Counted from the first letter of the stretch, positions 17,540-25,941 are shown. The stretch is 64,000 nucleotides of DNA from Sphingomonas oligoaromativorans (GCF_011762195.1 NZ_JAASQK010000006.1:159605-223604); one strand, 5' to 3'. Notes: generated from the letters alone by a model not told the origin. Made by a program: numbers and translations.

Positions 17540-20019
17540 GCCTTGAACGTTGCATCCCGGGTCTCGTCGCCCAGGGCAAGCTGACGCAGGAGCAGGCCGA
17601 CGACGCGATGGCCGTCTATGGCCCACTCCGCGAGCGGTTCCGCGCCAGCATGGGGGACGCCGCGGCCGAGGCGCTGGCGAGCGAGCGAACGGTCGCGGCG
17701 CTCGAGCACAAGGCCGTGCAATCGAAACGCCAGAAGCTGCTCCAGGTGAAGGTCCAGCAGACCGCGATCGCCGACATGGCGAAGTTCAAGGGAAAGGATC
17801 CAGGGGCTGCGGCCGTCGCGCTCTTCGCGCGCGATGAGCGTGCGCCCTACGCCAACATCGAATATCGGCATCAGGCGATCCGGGCGCAGGCGCTCGCGGG
17901 GCTCGATCAGTTCCTGCTCCGCCACAGCCGCAATGTCGTCGGCGAGCTTCGCGACAAGGCGGGCCTGCTCGATCTTGTGCGCGAGGCGTTTGGCGAACAG
18001 TCGGGCAATGCGTCGGCGGCTGAGTTCGCCAAGGGGTGGCTGAAGTCAGCCGAGTGGCTGCGCCAGCGTCGCAACGCGGCCGGCGGCGATACCGGCAAGC
18101 TTGCCGACTGGGGGATGCCGCAGAGCCACGACAGCCTGAGCGTGCGGCAGGCGGCCGGCACCGGCGCAACGGCCGACGAGGCGTTCGCAGCGTGGCGTGA
18201 CTTCATCGGTCCCATGCTCGATCGCGGCCGGATGCTCGACGGCGACACCGGCCTTCCGTTCAGTGATGCCCATTTCAGCCAGGCGCTGCGCGACGTGTTC
18301 GACACGATTTCCACCAATGGCTGGAACAAGCGCAACCCTGGCGGGCAGGCGGGCGTCGGCAAGCTCGGCAACCGGCGAGCCGACCATCGTTTCCTGATCT
18401 TCAAGGATGCCGACAGCTGGCTCCAATACCAGCAGCGGTTCGGCGGTGCCGGCACGCCGTTCGATGTAATGATGCGGCACATCGACAATATGAGCCGCGA
18501 GATCGCGATGATGGAGCGGCTTGGCCCCAACCCGGAAGCGACGGTCCGCTGGCTGAAGGATGCACTCGACAAGCGGGCGAGCCTTTCGCCCGTGCAGGCT
18601 GTGCGCGAGGCAGTTGCCAGTCCCAAGGCGCAGATCGATCGGATCTATCGCGAGCTGACCGGCGCCAACCTCGCGCCGGAAAATCGCGCGATCGCGATGA
18701 GAGGGGCGACGGTCCGAAGTTGGCAGACAACTACAAAGCTGGGATCAGCGGCGATCGCCGCTGCCGGCGATTTTGCCAATCAAACGGTCACACGTCTCTA
18801 CAATGGTCTACCCGTCACCAACATGCTGTTCGGCTATCTGCGTCAGCTCAATCCCGCGAGTTCGACTGATAGAGCGATGGCAATCCGGTCGATGCTAGGT
18901 GCGGAGGATATCGCCCGTGCGATCGGCGACGACACCCGCTTCACGATGGCGCAACAGGGCAGCGAGTTCGTGAAGAGGCTGGCCGAGACGACCCTTAAGA
19001 TTTCCGGCCTCGACGCGGTCACGCGCGCCGGTCGCTACTCTTTCGGGATGGATGCGCTGTCCACATTGACGACAGAAAGCGTCAAGTCGTTCGGCCAGCT
19101 GGATGGCCGCTTTGCCGGCATGCTGGAACGTTATGGCATCGGCGACGCCGAATGGCAGGCGATCCGCTCGACGCCCCTGATCGAAGATCGTGGGGCGCCT
19201 TGGCTAAAGCCCGACAACATCGAGCGAGCCGATCTCCGCGATCGCGTGATCGAAATGATCCTGTCAGAAACCGACATGGCTGTGCCGACCCCCGGGTTGC
19301 GGACACGTGCCGCAGTTAATGGCGTTTTCCCGAGGGGCAATGCGTTTGGTGAAATCGCCCGCTCAGCATTCCAGTTCAAGGGTTTTGGCGTTTCGATGCT
19401 GGCGGCGAACTGGCAACGCATGATGAGCAATAGCACGCTTCAAGGGAGGCTCGCTTATGCGATCGGTTACACTGCCCTACTCACTCTGGCTGGAACGTAT
19501 GTCTTTCAGGCGCGAGAAATCATTAAGGGCAATGATCCGCGGCCGCTCGATGATTGGCAGCTTTGGTCGCAAGGTTTCTTCCAGGGCGGCGCGTTCGGCA
19601 TCATCGGCGACTTCATCAATGCCGCGCAGAACCGATTTGGCGGGGGCGCGGCGGATACTCTTGCGGGGCCTGCTTGGGCGACGTTGAACCAAGTCGGCCG
19701 CGTGGCGATCGGCGATCAGGCTGCATCGTTGCGAGGCGAGAAGACCAACCGCGGCCGCGAGGCTGTGAAGCTTCTCCAACAGGAAACGCCAGTCATCGGG
19801 TCGCTGTGGTACACGCGGCTCGCCTACCAGCGGGCGCTGCAATTCTGGCTGCAGGAGCAGATCGACCCGCAATATGGCCAGTCCTTCCAGCGCATGCGGC
19901 AATATGCGCACCGCAACGGCCAGGATCTCTGGTGGCAGCCCGGAGAGCTCCAGCCGGACCGGGCGCCGAACCTAGCCAACGCGGTGAATGGGGCGGTGCC
20001 GGCGGGCCGGCACCGCTGA
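17536..20019 (+). CDS. Large putative ejection protein of the podovirus core
   Basis: An 827-residue protein overlapping the gp16-like gene by 4 bases, so probably co-translated and packaged with it. It opens with LERCIPGLVAQGKLTQEQAD, a short helical motif seen at the start of similar large podovirus proteins. The body is long helices with a KLADWGMPQSHD segment (~190-205) that recurs in relatives from memory. Residues ~640-665 are hydrophobic (LAYAIGYTALLTLAGTYVF) and could insert in a membrane. No catalytic site recognised. A DNA-ejection or inner-core role is inferred from position. Confidence 0.7.
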   Translation: MSLERCIPGLVAQGKLTQEQADDAMAVYGPLRERFRASMGDAAAEALASERTVAALEHKAVQSKRQKLLQVKVQQTAIADMAKFKGKDPGAAAVALFARDERAPYANIEYRHQAIRAQALAGLDQFLLRHSRNVVGELRDKAGLLDLVREAFGEQSGNASAAEFAKGWLKSAEWLRQRRNAAGGDTGKLADWGMPQSHDSLSVRQAAGTGATADEAFAAWRDFIGPMLDRGRMLDGDTGLPFSDAHFSQALRDVFDTISTNGWNKRNPGGQAGVGKLGNRRADHRFLIFKDADSWLQYQQRFGGAGTPFDVMMRHIDNMSREIAMMERLGPNPEATVRWLKDALDKRASLSPVQAVREAVASPKAQIDRIYRELTGANLAPENRAIAMRGATVRSWQTTTKLGSAAIAAAGDFANQTVTRLYNGLPVTNMLFGYLRQLNPASSTDRAMAIRSMLGAEDIARAIGDDTRFTMAQQGSEFVKRLAETTLKISGLDAVTRAGRYSFGMDALSTLTTESVKSFGQLDGRFAGMLERYGIGDAEWQAIRSTPLIEDRGAPWLKPDNIERADLRDRVIEMILSETDMAVPTPGLRTRAAVNGVFPRGNAFGEIARSAFQFKGFGVSMLAANWQRMMSNSTLQGRLAYAIGYTALLTLAGTYVFQAREIIKGNDPRPLDDWQLWSQGFFQGGAFGIIGDFINAAQNRFGGGAADTLAGPAWATLNQVGRVAIGDQAASLRGEKTNRGREAVKLLQQETPVIGSLWYTRLAYQRALQFWLQEQIDPQYGQSFQRMRQYAHRNGQDLWWQPGELQPDRAPNLANAVNGAVPAGRHR

Positions 20020-20023
20020 CCGA

Positions 20024-20221
20024 TCAGAGCGAGGCCGCCAGTGCGAGCAGCGCCACCTTGGCCTGTTCGCGCGCGTGCTTTTCGATCTCCTGGATCGACT
20101 TGCCTTCGTGACCGTGAAGGCGAATGCCGCTGATGCCGAGCGATATGCCATTCGTATGATCGTGGCCGTTGATGGACACCATCTTGTTGATGGCGTCGAT
20201 GTTGAAGGCGTTAAGGTTCAT
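20024..20221 (-). CDS. Small reverse-strand phage protein of unknown function
   Basis: A 65-residue protein on the opposite strand to the whole late operon, convergent with the 827-residue gene (stops 4 bases apart). A canonical ribosome site (CAGGAGGACCAC before ATG) strongly supports it. The sequence has Asn/Ile/His-rich residues 1-40 (SINGHDHTNGISLGISG) and a C-terminal helix with charged start and Ala/Leu end. No family recognised. Its promoter must lie in the 190-bp gap to the tail fibre, which also holds a CG repeat. Possible roles include late-gene control or antisense effects on the ejection gene transcript. Confidence 0.65.
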   Translation of the reverse strand: MNLNAFNIDAINKMVSINGHDHTNGISLGISGIRLHGHEGKSIQEIEKHAREQAKVALLALAASL

Positions 20222-20316
20222 GTGGTCCTCCTGTTAGGGGCGGGCGCTGTAGCGGCCCGACAAACCGGCCGGCAATCGGCTTAGGAACCAATCTGTTACA
20301 TTTTGACCAGCGTTGA

Positions 20317-20332
20317 CGCGCGCGCGCGCGCG
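20317..20332. repeat. (CG)8 alternating tract between divergent phage genes
   Basis: Sixteen bases of perfect CG alternation, followed by more purine-pyrimidine alternation (TGCG). It lies in the gap between the reverse-strand small gene and the tail fibre. Such tracts can adopt Z-form under negative supercoiling and are prone to slippage. Confidence 0.6.
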
Positions 20333-20412
20333 TGCGAGTGTGCGCGCTCGGCGGGTCGCCCCCTGCCTGATGCCTGGCCGTCCTGTTGGCGGTTGGTTGC
20401 TCAGGGGGCAGA

Positions 20413-22662
20413 ATGACCGTTTCGACCCAAACCATCGAAGCGACCAGCGTCTGCAACGGCGTGACCACGACGTTCAGCGTGCCGTTTCAGGTTTCAACGA
20501 ACGCGGATCTGCAGGTCAGTCTTGTGGATCCGATCACCTACGCCAATGAGCAGGTGCTCAGCGAAGGCGTTGACTATGTCGTGTCCGGAAACCTCCAGGC
20601 CGGCGTGGCGTCCATCATCACCCTGATAGCCTATCCGGCGGGGCGAAACCTTTGGCGCCGCCGAAAAACGGCTCGAACGCAGGAGCAGGTCTACACGCCG
20701 AACGACGGCTTTCCGGCGAAGTCGCACGAGTTCGTCGCCGACAAGGCCATCATGATCGCACAAGAGCAGGATCGCCTGCATGTCGATCTTGCTTCCCGGG
20801 CGCTTCAGGTGCCGACCGGCGAAGTCGCGCCGATCATCCCGAACAGCGCTGCGCGCACCGGGAAATTCCTTGCGTTCGATGCGTCGGGCAACCCTGTCGC
20901 ATCACTGGGGACCGGCGCGGACGCAGGACTGCGGAATGATCTGGCTGGCTCGGGCGGCGGCGGGCTCGTCGCTGTGGCGCTGCCCTTCCCCAATATCGTC
21001 AAGCAAAGTCTCGTTTCGGTTCTTGCCTCCGGGCCTGTTGACTTCACATTCTTCTATCGGGCGGAGGATGGCGTTGATTGGACGCCCGCTTATCAGCGCG
21101 CACTGAACACCGGCCGTAATGTATTCGTACCGGAGGGGCGGTTTCTTCGCCTGAAGAGTGCGACGACGCAGGGTCAGCAGATCATTGGTTGCGGTGTCAC
21201 CCGTAGCGTGTTTGTCATCGGTTCCGCAGCAACGCCGTTCCAGGACATGGCGGCGCAAGGCGTCGATATCACGCCCAGCACGTTCGATGACACGGCCTAT
21301 GGCCATGACGGCATCGGGTTCGAATTCTATCAGCCGAACACGAACGTTCGCGCGAATGTCCTGCGCTACCCCTATGCGATCTACATGGCCGGGGTGGATC
21401 GGCCAAAGTTCGGTGATGTCCGCATCTCCAATGGATGGAACGGCATTTACGCTGACGGCTGTGGCGGTCTCGAGGCCGGCGTCATCGAACTCGGCTGTTT
21501 CAACACCCCGTTCCTGATGGACCATGCCTACGACACGACGACGATCAGGACGCTGAAGTTCTGGCCCTACGGGTCAGGCAATGTGGGGTCGACCACCCCC
21601 TTGCTGTGGCAGGTTTACCAGGATGGCGTGGCATATTCTCAGATCGGGCGGATCGACGGTACGTCGATTGGCCTGCTTGCGACCTTTCAACAGCGGATCA
21701 AATTTTATCAGTCCGACGCCGGCGGTCACGAATTCGGGACAATCGGCGAGCTGCACCTTGATGGCACGTTCGGACGGATAGAGCAGGACAGTGCCTATTT
21801 GTCGGTCGGCAGTTGGTACGCCTCCACAGGTTCCAACACGGATTTCAAGATCTTGCTGACGGGTGGGCGATTGGCCCTTGGCCCCTGCGCGATGTTCCTT
21901 GGGCCCGGCGGCAACGGCACTGCGCCTCTCATCCAGATCTCGGGCGGGTATCTATCAGCGCAGAGCGGCGGCTTCTTCGAGGCGCTTGGTGTGGCGCAGC
22001 CGCTACTGGCGCAGAGTGGCGGCGATGTCGTCTGGATTGGAGGCCAGATACTCGGTCTCACCAACCAAACACGCACGCGCGCGGTGTTCGAGCAGACTGG
22101 TGGCCGGATCACGCTCCGCAGCGCGCGTTTCTCCGATGCCGGTACGGGCACAGGGTTTGCGTTCTCGATCGCGACCGACGACAACCACGACATTCAAGAG
22201 AACGCCCTGTTGGGCTGGGGGTTCGCCCTGCCGCCTACGATTGCCCAGGGGCAGTATGATATCGACAGGACGATCCCTGCGGTTGCGACCGTTGCCTTCA
22301 CGAACAATGGGGATTTCGCACCGGTCTACACGGCGCAGAGCACGGGCTTCCGCATCAGCGGCAACACGATCTCCTTCACGACGACGGTGGTGTTCAACAC
22401 CAACGCCTTCACCACGGCGAGCGGGCCGTTCCTGATCAAGCCGAACATTCCGTATCTGCCGAAGGCGACCACGGCCGTCACCATCCAGCAGATGTCCAAC
22501 GTCACATTCGGCAGCCCGTTCTCCGGCGAAATCCAGGGAGACGGCACCATACCGATCCGGTTGTTCACCTCCAATGCGCCGGTCGGCAACATGGGCAACA
22601 CGAACATTTTGCCCAGCAAAAACGGCGTGATGTTCGTCATCTCCGGGACCTACATCGTATGA
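20413..22662 (+). CDS. Tail fibre / tailspike with T7-type N-terminus and beta-helix body
   Basis: A 749-residue receptor-binding protein. The ATG at 20,413 follows AGGGGGCAGA. Residues 1-~140 match the T7 gp17 N-terminal virion-anchoring domain: a beta region FSVPFQVSTNADLQVSLVDP, then YTPNDGFPAKSHEFVADK and the helix IMIAQEQDRL. From about residue 215 (EDGVDWTPAYQRAL) it follows the start of pectate-lyase-like right-handed beta-helices, with repeated short strands to about residue 630. Such bodies often cleave or bind capsule or O-antigen. A beta-rich C-terminal cap (IQGDGTIPIRLFTSN) ends the protein. Specificity cannot be read from sequence. Confidence 0.85.
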   Translation: MTVSTQTIEATSVCNGVTTTFSVPFQVSTNADLQVSLVDPITYANEQVLSEGVDYVVSGNLQAGVASIITLIAYPAGRNLWRRRKTARTQEQVYTPNDGFPAKSHEFVADKAIMIAQEQDRLHVDLASRALQVPTGEVAPIIPNSAARTGKFLAFDASGNPVASLGTGADAGLRNDLAGSGGGGLVAVALPFPNIVKQSLVSVLASGPVDFTFFYRAEDGVDWTPAYQRALNTGRNVFVPEGRFLRLKSATTQGQQIIGCGVTRSVFVIGSAATPFQDMAAQGVDITPSTFDDTAYGHDGIGFEFYQPNTNVRANVLRYPYAIYMAGVDRPKFGDVRISNGWNGIYADGCGGLEAGVIELGCFNTPFLMDHAYDTTTIRTLKFWPYGSGNVGSTTPLLWQVYQDGVAYSQIGRIDGTSIGLLATFQQRIKFYQSDAGGHEFGTIGELHLDGTFGRIEQDSAYLSVGSWYASTGSNTDFKILLTGGRLALGPCAMFLGPGGNGTAPLIQISGGYLSAQSGGFFEALGVAQPLLAQSGGDVVWIGGQILGLTNQTRTRAVFEQTGGRITLRSARFSDAGTGTGFAFSIATDDNHDIQENALLGWGFALPPTIAQGQYDIDRTIPAVATVAFTNNGDFAPVYTAQSTGFRISGNTISFTTTVVFNTNAFTTASGPFLIKPNIPYLPKATTAVTIQQMSNVTFGSPFSGEIQGDGTIPIRLFTSNAPVGNMGNTNILPSKNGVMFVISGTYIV

Positions 22663-22701
22663 TCCGCGCCCGCATTTCCGTCGCTTTGACGGCGCCGTCG
22701 C

Positions 22702-23064
22702 ATGGCTGACCGGTCCGAGATCCTGATGCCAGTCACTCCAGCAGGGGCCGTGGAGCAGATGTTGCTTGAAGAACTGCGGCGCACCCGGGAGGGCAATGAT
22801 CGCCTGTCCACGGTTGTCTCCAGCATCGAGAAGACGCTCGCCGTAATGGGCAGCGAGCATGCTCACACCGTCGGCGAGCTGGGCAAGATTCAAGCTCGCA
22901 TGGACGTCGCGGAAGGTGACATCGAGAAGCTGAGGTCGTGGCGTGACCGGCAGGAGGGCGCGCGCGGCCTCGCTGGTTGGCTGATCAACTCACCCGTCAT
23001 CGGCTGGATCGTCGCGGCGGCCGCGGCCGGCTGGGCCATTCTCCAGGGAAAGGGGCATCCATGA
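22702..23064 (+). CDS. Small coiled-coil membrane protein of the lysis cassette
   Basis: A 120-residue protein. Residues ~20-85 form a charged coiled coil (LLEELRRTREGNDRL...). One hydrophobic segment near the C-terminus (VIGWIVAAAAAGWAIL) is followed by KGKGHP. The layout resembles XhlA-type or holin-accessory proteins. It overlaps the holin start (ATGA at 23,061), so it belongs to the lysis operon. No strong ribosome site is seen before the ATG. Confidence 0.65.
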   Translation: MADRSEILMPVTPAGAVEQMLLEELRRTREGNDRLSTVVSSIEKTLAVMGSEHAHTVGELGKIQARMDVAEGDIEKLRSWRDRQEGARGLAGWLINSPVIGWIVAAAAAGWAILQGKGHP

Positions 23065-23333
23065 TCGCACGCATCAAGGCTTGGCTGGACGGGCAGCTGC
23101 TGCCCCATTGGCATCAATGGTACAAGCATGTCTCGATGTGGTTGGCGACGGCCGCGGCCGCCGTGATCGCCTATCTGACCGCGGTGCCGTCCGCTCTCAA
23201 CGACGCGCTGCACATGCTGCCCGACAGCATTCGCGCCACACTGCCGGCCTGGATCGGGCCGACCGTGTTCTTCCTGCTCTTCGTGGCCCGCTTCTGGGAT
23301 CAGCGGAAGGACAAAGCCGATGGCCAGCAATAA
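23061..23333 (+). CDS. Putative holin
   Basis: A 90-residue protein with two hydrophobic segments (MWLATAAAAVIAYLTAV at ~27-43 and IGPTVFFLLFVARFW at ~66-80) and a charged Lys/Asp-rich tail. Size and two-TM layout fit a small class II-like holin that permeabilises the inner membrane or releases a SAR endolysin. The start overlaps the previous stop, and the endolysin start lies within its last 14 bases. Confidence 0.75.
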   Translation: MIARIKAWLDGQLLPHWHQWYKHVSMWLATAAAAVIAYLTAVPSALNDALHMLPDSIRATLPAWIGPTVFFLLFVARFWDQRKDKADGQQ

Positions 23334-23841
23334 GGCCAAAGGCGCGATTGGCGCCGGCATCGCGGCAATGCTGACCATCGCCGTGCCCTATACGGCAGGA
23401 TGGGAAGGCAAGGCCAACGACCCCTATTTCGACAGCGCGAAGGTGGAGACCGTTTGCTACGGCGACACCCAGGTGGCGATGCGCCACTACAGCGACGCCG
23501 AATGTGCGCAGCTCCTCCGGCAGAAGCTGGCGACAGTCTATGCGCCTCAGGTGGTGAAGGTCCTGCCGGGGATCGAGGAGCATCGCTTCGCCTTCGCGGC
23601 CTTCACCGACTTCTCCTACAATGCCGGCGCAGGCTCCCTGGCGAAGTCGCCCGCGCTCCTCTGGAAGCGTGGCCGCTATGTCGAAGCCTGCCGCGCCATG
23701 TGGGCCTATAAATATGCGGTCGGTAAGATCCTGGCCGGTCTCGTCCTCCGGCGCGCCGGGGCCGCCAACGACAATCGCATCAGCGAGAGCGATCTCTGTA
23801 TGGTCGATGCGGTGCCGATGGCGATGGGGATCTCGGCATGA
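23320..23841 (+). CDS. Endolysin, GH24 lysozyme with SAR-like N-terminus
   Basis: A 173-residue muramidase of the T4-lysozyme/lambdoid R family that cuts the glycan strands of peptidoglycan. The catalytic triad is visible: Glu 29 in GWEGKAND, Asp 38 in PYFDSAK, Thr 44 in ETVCYGDT. The N-terminal stretch GAGIAAMLTIAVPYTAG is weakly hydrophobic with many Gly and Ala, as in signal-anchor-release endolysins exported by the Sec system and activated when the membrane is depolarised. FTDFSYNAGAGSL matches the family's second conserved block. Confidence 0.9.
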   Translation: MASNKAKGAIGAGIAAMLTIAVPYTAGWEGKANDPYFDSAKVETVCYGDTQVAMRHYSDAECAQLLRQKLATVYAPQVVKVLPGIEEHRFAFAAFTDFSYNAGAGSLAKSPALLWKRGRYVEACRAMWAYKYAVGKILAGLVLRRAGAANDNRISESDLCMVDAVPMAMGISA

Positions 23842-24470
23842 GCGGGATTGCGAACCTGGTCCCCGGCGTCAGCCAGGCGAAGGCGATCGCCGCGGCCGTC
23901 GGCCTCGTGGCGTTCGCGGTCCCGATCGCCGGCTGGGCGATCACCGCGCACACGCTCGCCAGTGTGCGCGACTGGCAGGCATCGGTCGTTTCGTCGACCT
24001 CGACCGCCCTGCATGTCGTCGACAAAGCCGGCCGACCGCATTTGCTCGCCGCGAACGATGTGCCGGCGGCAATCGCGGGGCTCGGCGATGCGCTCGACCA
24101 AGTGCGGCTCAAGACAGCCCGGGCACAAGCGGACGACGCCGCCCATGCCAAGGCAGTCAAGAACGTCCAGGATCTCACCACGAAGGAGCATGACAATGGT
24201 CTCCAGGCGCAGCTCGATGATGCTCGGTCTCGTGTCGCTGATTATGCTCGCCGGATGCGGGGCGCAGCATCTGCAGGTCCCATCGACCAACGTGGTAGCG
24301 GAACGTCGGGAATGTCCGCCGCGGCCGACGCCGCCCAGGTCGCTGACGGATCCGGTGCAACGGCCCTCGTTCCTGTCCCCCAGTCCGACCTCGACACATG
24401 CGCCGCCAATACCGTGAGGCTCGAGGACGCGGTCAAGTGGATCGCTGATCAGGGGGCGATCCCGAACTGA
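23838..24470 (+). CDS. i-spanin (Rz-like)
   Basis: A 210-residue protein starting in the endolysin stop (ATGA). One N-terminal membrane segment (IAAAVGLVAFAVPIAGWAI) is followed by a periplasmic region with Ala/Gln/Asp-rich helix (~80-140) suited to coiled coil. Inner-membrane spanins use this form to fuse inner and outer membranes in the last step of lysis. The C-terminus includes an extended low-complexity segment that results from housing a second gene in the +1 frame. Assignment by layout and context. Confidence 0.75.
   Translation: MSGIANLVPGVSQAKAIAAAVGLVAFAVPIAGWAITAHTLASVRDWQASVVSSTSTALHVVDKAGRPHLLAANDVPAAIAGLGDALDQVRLKTARAQADDAAHAKAVKNVQDLTTKEHDNGLQAQLDDARSRVADYARRMRGAASAGPIDQRGSGTSGMSAAADAAQVADGSGATALVPVPQSDLDTCAANTVRLEDAVKWIADQGAIPN
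24196..24417 (+). CDS. o-spanin lipoprotein (Rz1-like), nested inside the Rz-like gene
   Basis: A 73-residue protein entirely within the i-spanin gene in another frame. ATG 24,196 lies 7 bases after AAGGAG. It has a lipoprotein signal: basic start VSRRSSMM, hydrophobic LGLVSLIM, and lipobox LAGC with the modified Cys 21. The mature part is short and Pro-rich (ECPPRPTPPRSLTDP), the hallmark of Rz1. The embedded arrangement is known from lambda Rz/Rz1. An ATG at 24,190 is also in frame but sits too close to the ribosome site. Confidence 0.85.
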   Translation: MVSRRSSMMLGLVSLIMLAGCGAQHLQVPSTNVVAERRECPPRPTPPRSLTDPVQRPSFLSPSPTSTHAPPIP

Positions 24471-24539
24471 TCAGCTGGGTGCGCGCGCTGCCGAGTGCCG
24501 CCTCCGCCTGCTATCTCGCTCAGGATGTTCACGCTCATG

Positions 24540-25547
24540 CTATTTGCGATAATTATAGGCCTCGCCGCCCTGCTCGGTAATTTTATAGCCGTCGCGGAAG
24601 AGGAGGCGATGGCAAAAGCCAGTCTCGAGTTTTCGGTTTCTGGCATCTCTGTATTCCACCTTGCCGATCAGCCAGAAGCCAAAATCGGTTGGAGCGGCGG
24701 GAGAGGTGCAGCGGAACAAAATGTCGCGGGTGGCGCGCTTATCTTCCGGAACATCGTCCCGCTTCATCATCGGTCCCGATTGCTCCTCGATGACGACCCC
24801 TCCGTCGCCGAGCCGCAGCACGGTAGGGCCAATATGACAGTCCTTGAGGGAAAGCTCCTGCCTGACCAGTCGCTCTTTGAGTCCCTCGATCAGGCCGCCA
24901 GTTCGGACCGGCGCGGGGACCGGCAGGACGTCAGAGAAGCAGACGCCCGCCTCTATGCGGTCAATGATAGCCAGGCTCTCGCCGTAGTTTCCCACCTTGA
25001 ACGTCCACCGAAAGCTATCCAGGCCATGGCGCCATCGGGCAACGTTGGTGGAAACGGTTTCGACTATGACCCAAGGGCGATCTTGTTCGAGAAAGGCTTC
25101 ACGGGAGATATCGGCACTCCGCTTCGCCTCGTAAGCCGCCCGTCCAGCATAGACGGCGGCGCCGATGGCGGCGAGCATCGTAATGAGCCCAAGACCGGTC
25201 CCAATGGCGGCAATCCGTGCCTGATCGAAGGCGTAGATGGCTTGTGCGTCGGCGGCGTCCGCACTGCGTCGAGCCTGTATGTGGGTGTCTCGATCCTGCT
25301 GATATTCGTCTGCGGCCCTCTCGCATCGCTCTCGCTCTGCCTGTCCTGCTGGCCCGGAAAGGCGTTTGATCTGCGCTGGGCTGCAATGTCGCTCGGCTTC
25401 GCGCTTATGAGCGCCTACGGGGTCTACTGCGCCGGCACCTGCAAAGGATACCTGTTCGGGATATAGGCACCACGCCAACGCTGTAGCGAGCACGAGTGCA
25501 ATCAAGCACCCGAAGGTGAGACCGATGATCCGATAAACCTTGCTCAT
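24540..25547 (-). CDS. Prophage-borne membrane protein (moron), unknown function
   Basis: A 335-residue protein on the minus strand between the lysis cassette and the attachment site, a usual place for lysogenic-conversion genes. TM1 spans residues ~7-28 and TM2 ~112-134. Between them is a charged region with two cysteines (54 and 75). After TM2 a 200-residue soluble domain begins AAYEAKRSADISREAFL, EQDRPWVIVE and contains FKVGNYGESLAIIDRI. Similar proteins of two TM segments plus a beta-rich C-domain are, from memory, widespread as hypothetical proteins in alphaproteobacteria. Orientation opposite to the late genes suggests expression in the lysogen. Superinfection exclusion is one possible role, not shown. 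Confidence 0.75.
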   Translation of the reverse strand: MSKVYRIIGLTFGCLIALVLATALAWCLYPEQVSFAGAGAVDPVGAHKREAERHCSPAQIKRLSGPAGQAERERCERAADEYQQDRDTHIQARRSADAADAQAIYAFDQARIAAIGTGLGLITMLAAIGAAVYAGRAAYEAKRSADISREAFLEQDRPWVIVETVSTNVARWRHGLDSFRWTFKVGNYGESLAIIDRIEAGVCFSDVLPVPAPVRTGGLIEGLKERLVRQELSLKDCHIGPTVLRLGDGGVVIEEQSGPMMKRDDVPEDKRATRDILFRCTSPAAPTDFGFWLIGKVEYRDARNRKLETGFCHRLLFRDGYKITEQGGEAYNYRK

Positions 25548-25682
25548 GTGAATCGCGACGCCCCCGTCAACCGCACGCGCGCTTGTTTCCCATCTGGGCT
25601 GGAGAGTCCATTGCGACTGGATCTTGCTCGGCCGGTCGCTTTCGGATCCGGTGCTCCGCCCCTTGGCGCTGGCGGCCGCCGC

Positions 25683-25759
25683 CGCCCGGCGCCGGGCGTT
25701 TAGCCCTTGATCCTTCGCCGTCGATGCGCCAAGTCGCGGCCGCCCGGCAAGTGCCGGGC
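25683..25759. repeat. Two palindromes sharing GCCCGGC/GCCGGGC
   Basis: A perfect 16-bp palindrome CGCCCGGCGCCGGGCG (25,683-25,698) is followed 44 bases later by GCCCGGC-AAGT-GCCGGGC (25,742-25,759), with identical arms. Either may form a hairpin. Neither is followed by a T-run. They lie between the moron and the structured element at 25,763. Confidence 0.5.
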
Positions 25760-25762
25760 AGG

Positions 25763-25874
25763 GATTAGCCTCCCTCCCACGAGAACCCGAACCGTCAGGC
25801 CCAGCCTGTGCGGCATTACGGTCGGGCGCGTGGGAGCTCGTAAGGGCGCCGCTCTCGTGGCGGTAAGGCTAATC
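25763..25874 (+). ncRNA. Candidate structured noncoding element (three-way junction)
   Basis: The ends pair over 22 nt: GATTAGCCT (25,763) with AGGCTAATC (25,866), and CCACGAGA (25,777) with TCTCGTGG (25,853), separated by a 5x5 internal loop. Inside, CCCGAACCGT (25,786) pairs with ACGGTCGGG (25,818) with one bulged A, enclosing CAGGC-CCA-GCCTG (25,796-25,808). A further GC-rich segment lies between that stem and the closing helix. No convincing ORF overlaps it. It could be an RNA, or a DNA structure used by recombination proteins near the attachment site. Strand is undetermined. Confidence 0.4.
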
Positions 25875-25941
25875 TCGCGCGTCCGGCCACCCAGCAGCCG
25901 ACCGGCCGCGATGATTAGGCCGAGCGCTGCCGGACCCTGGA

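Noticed and set aside
24495..25466. Plus-strand frame of 323 codons opposite the moron
   Set aside because: The minus-strand reading has membrane helices and a plausible domain order; the plus reading has no family resemblance.
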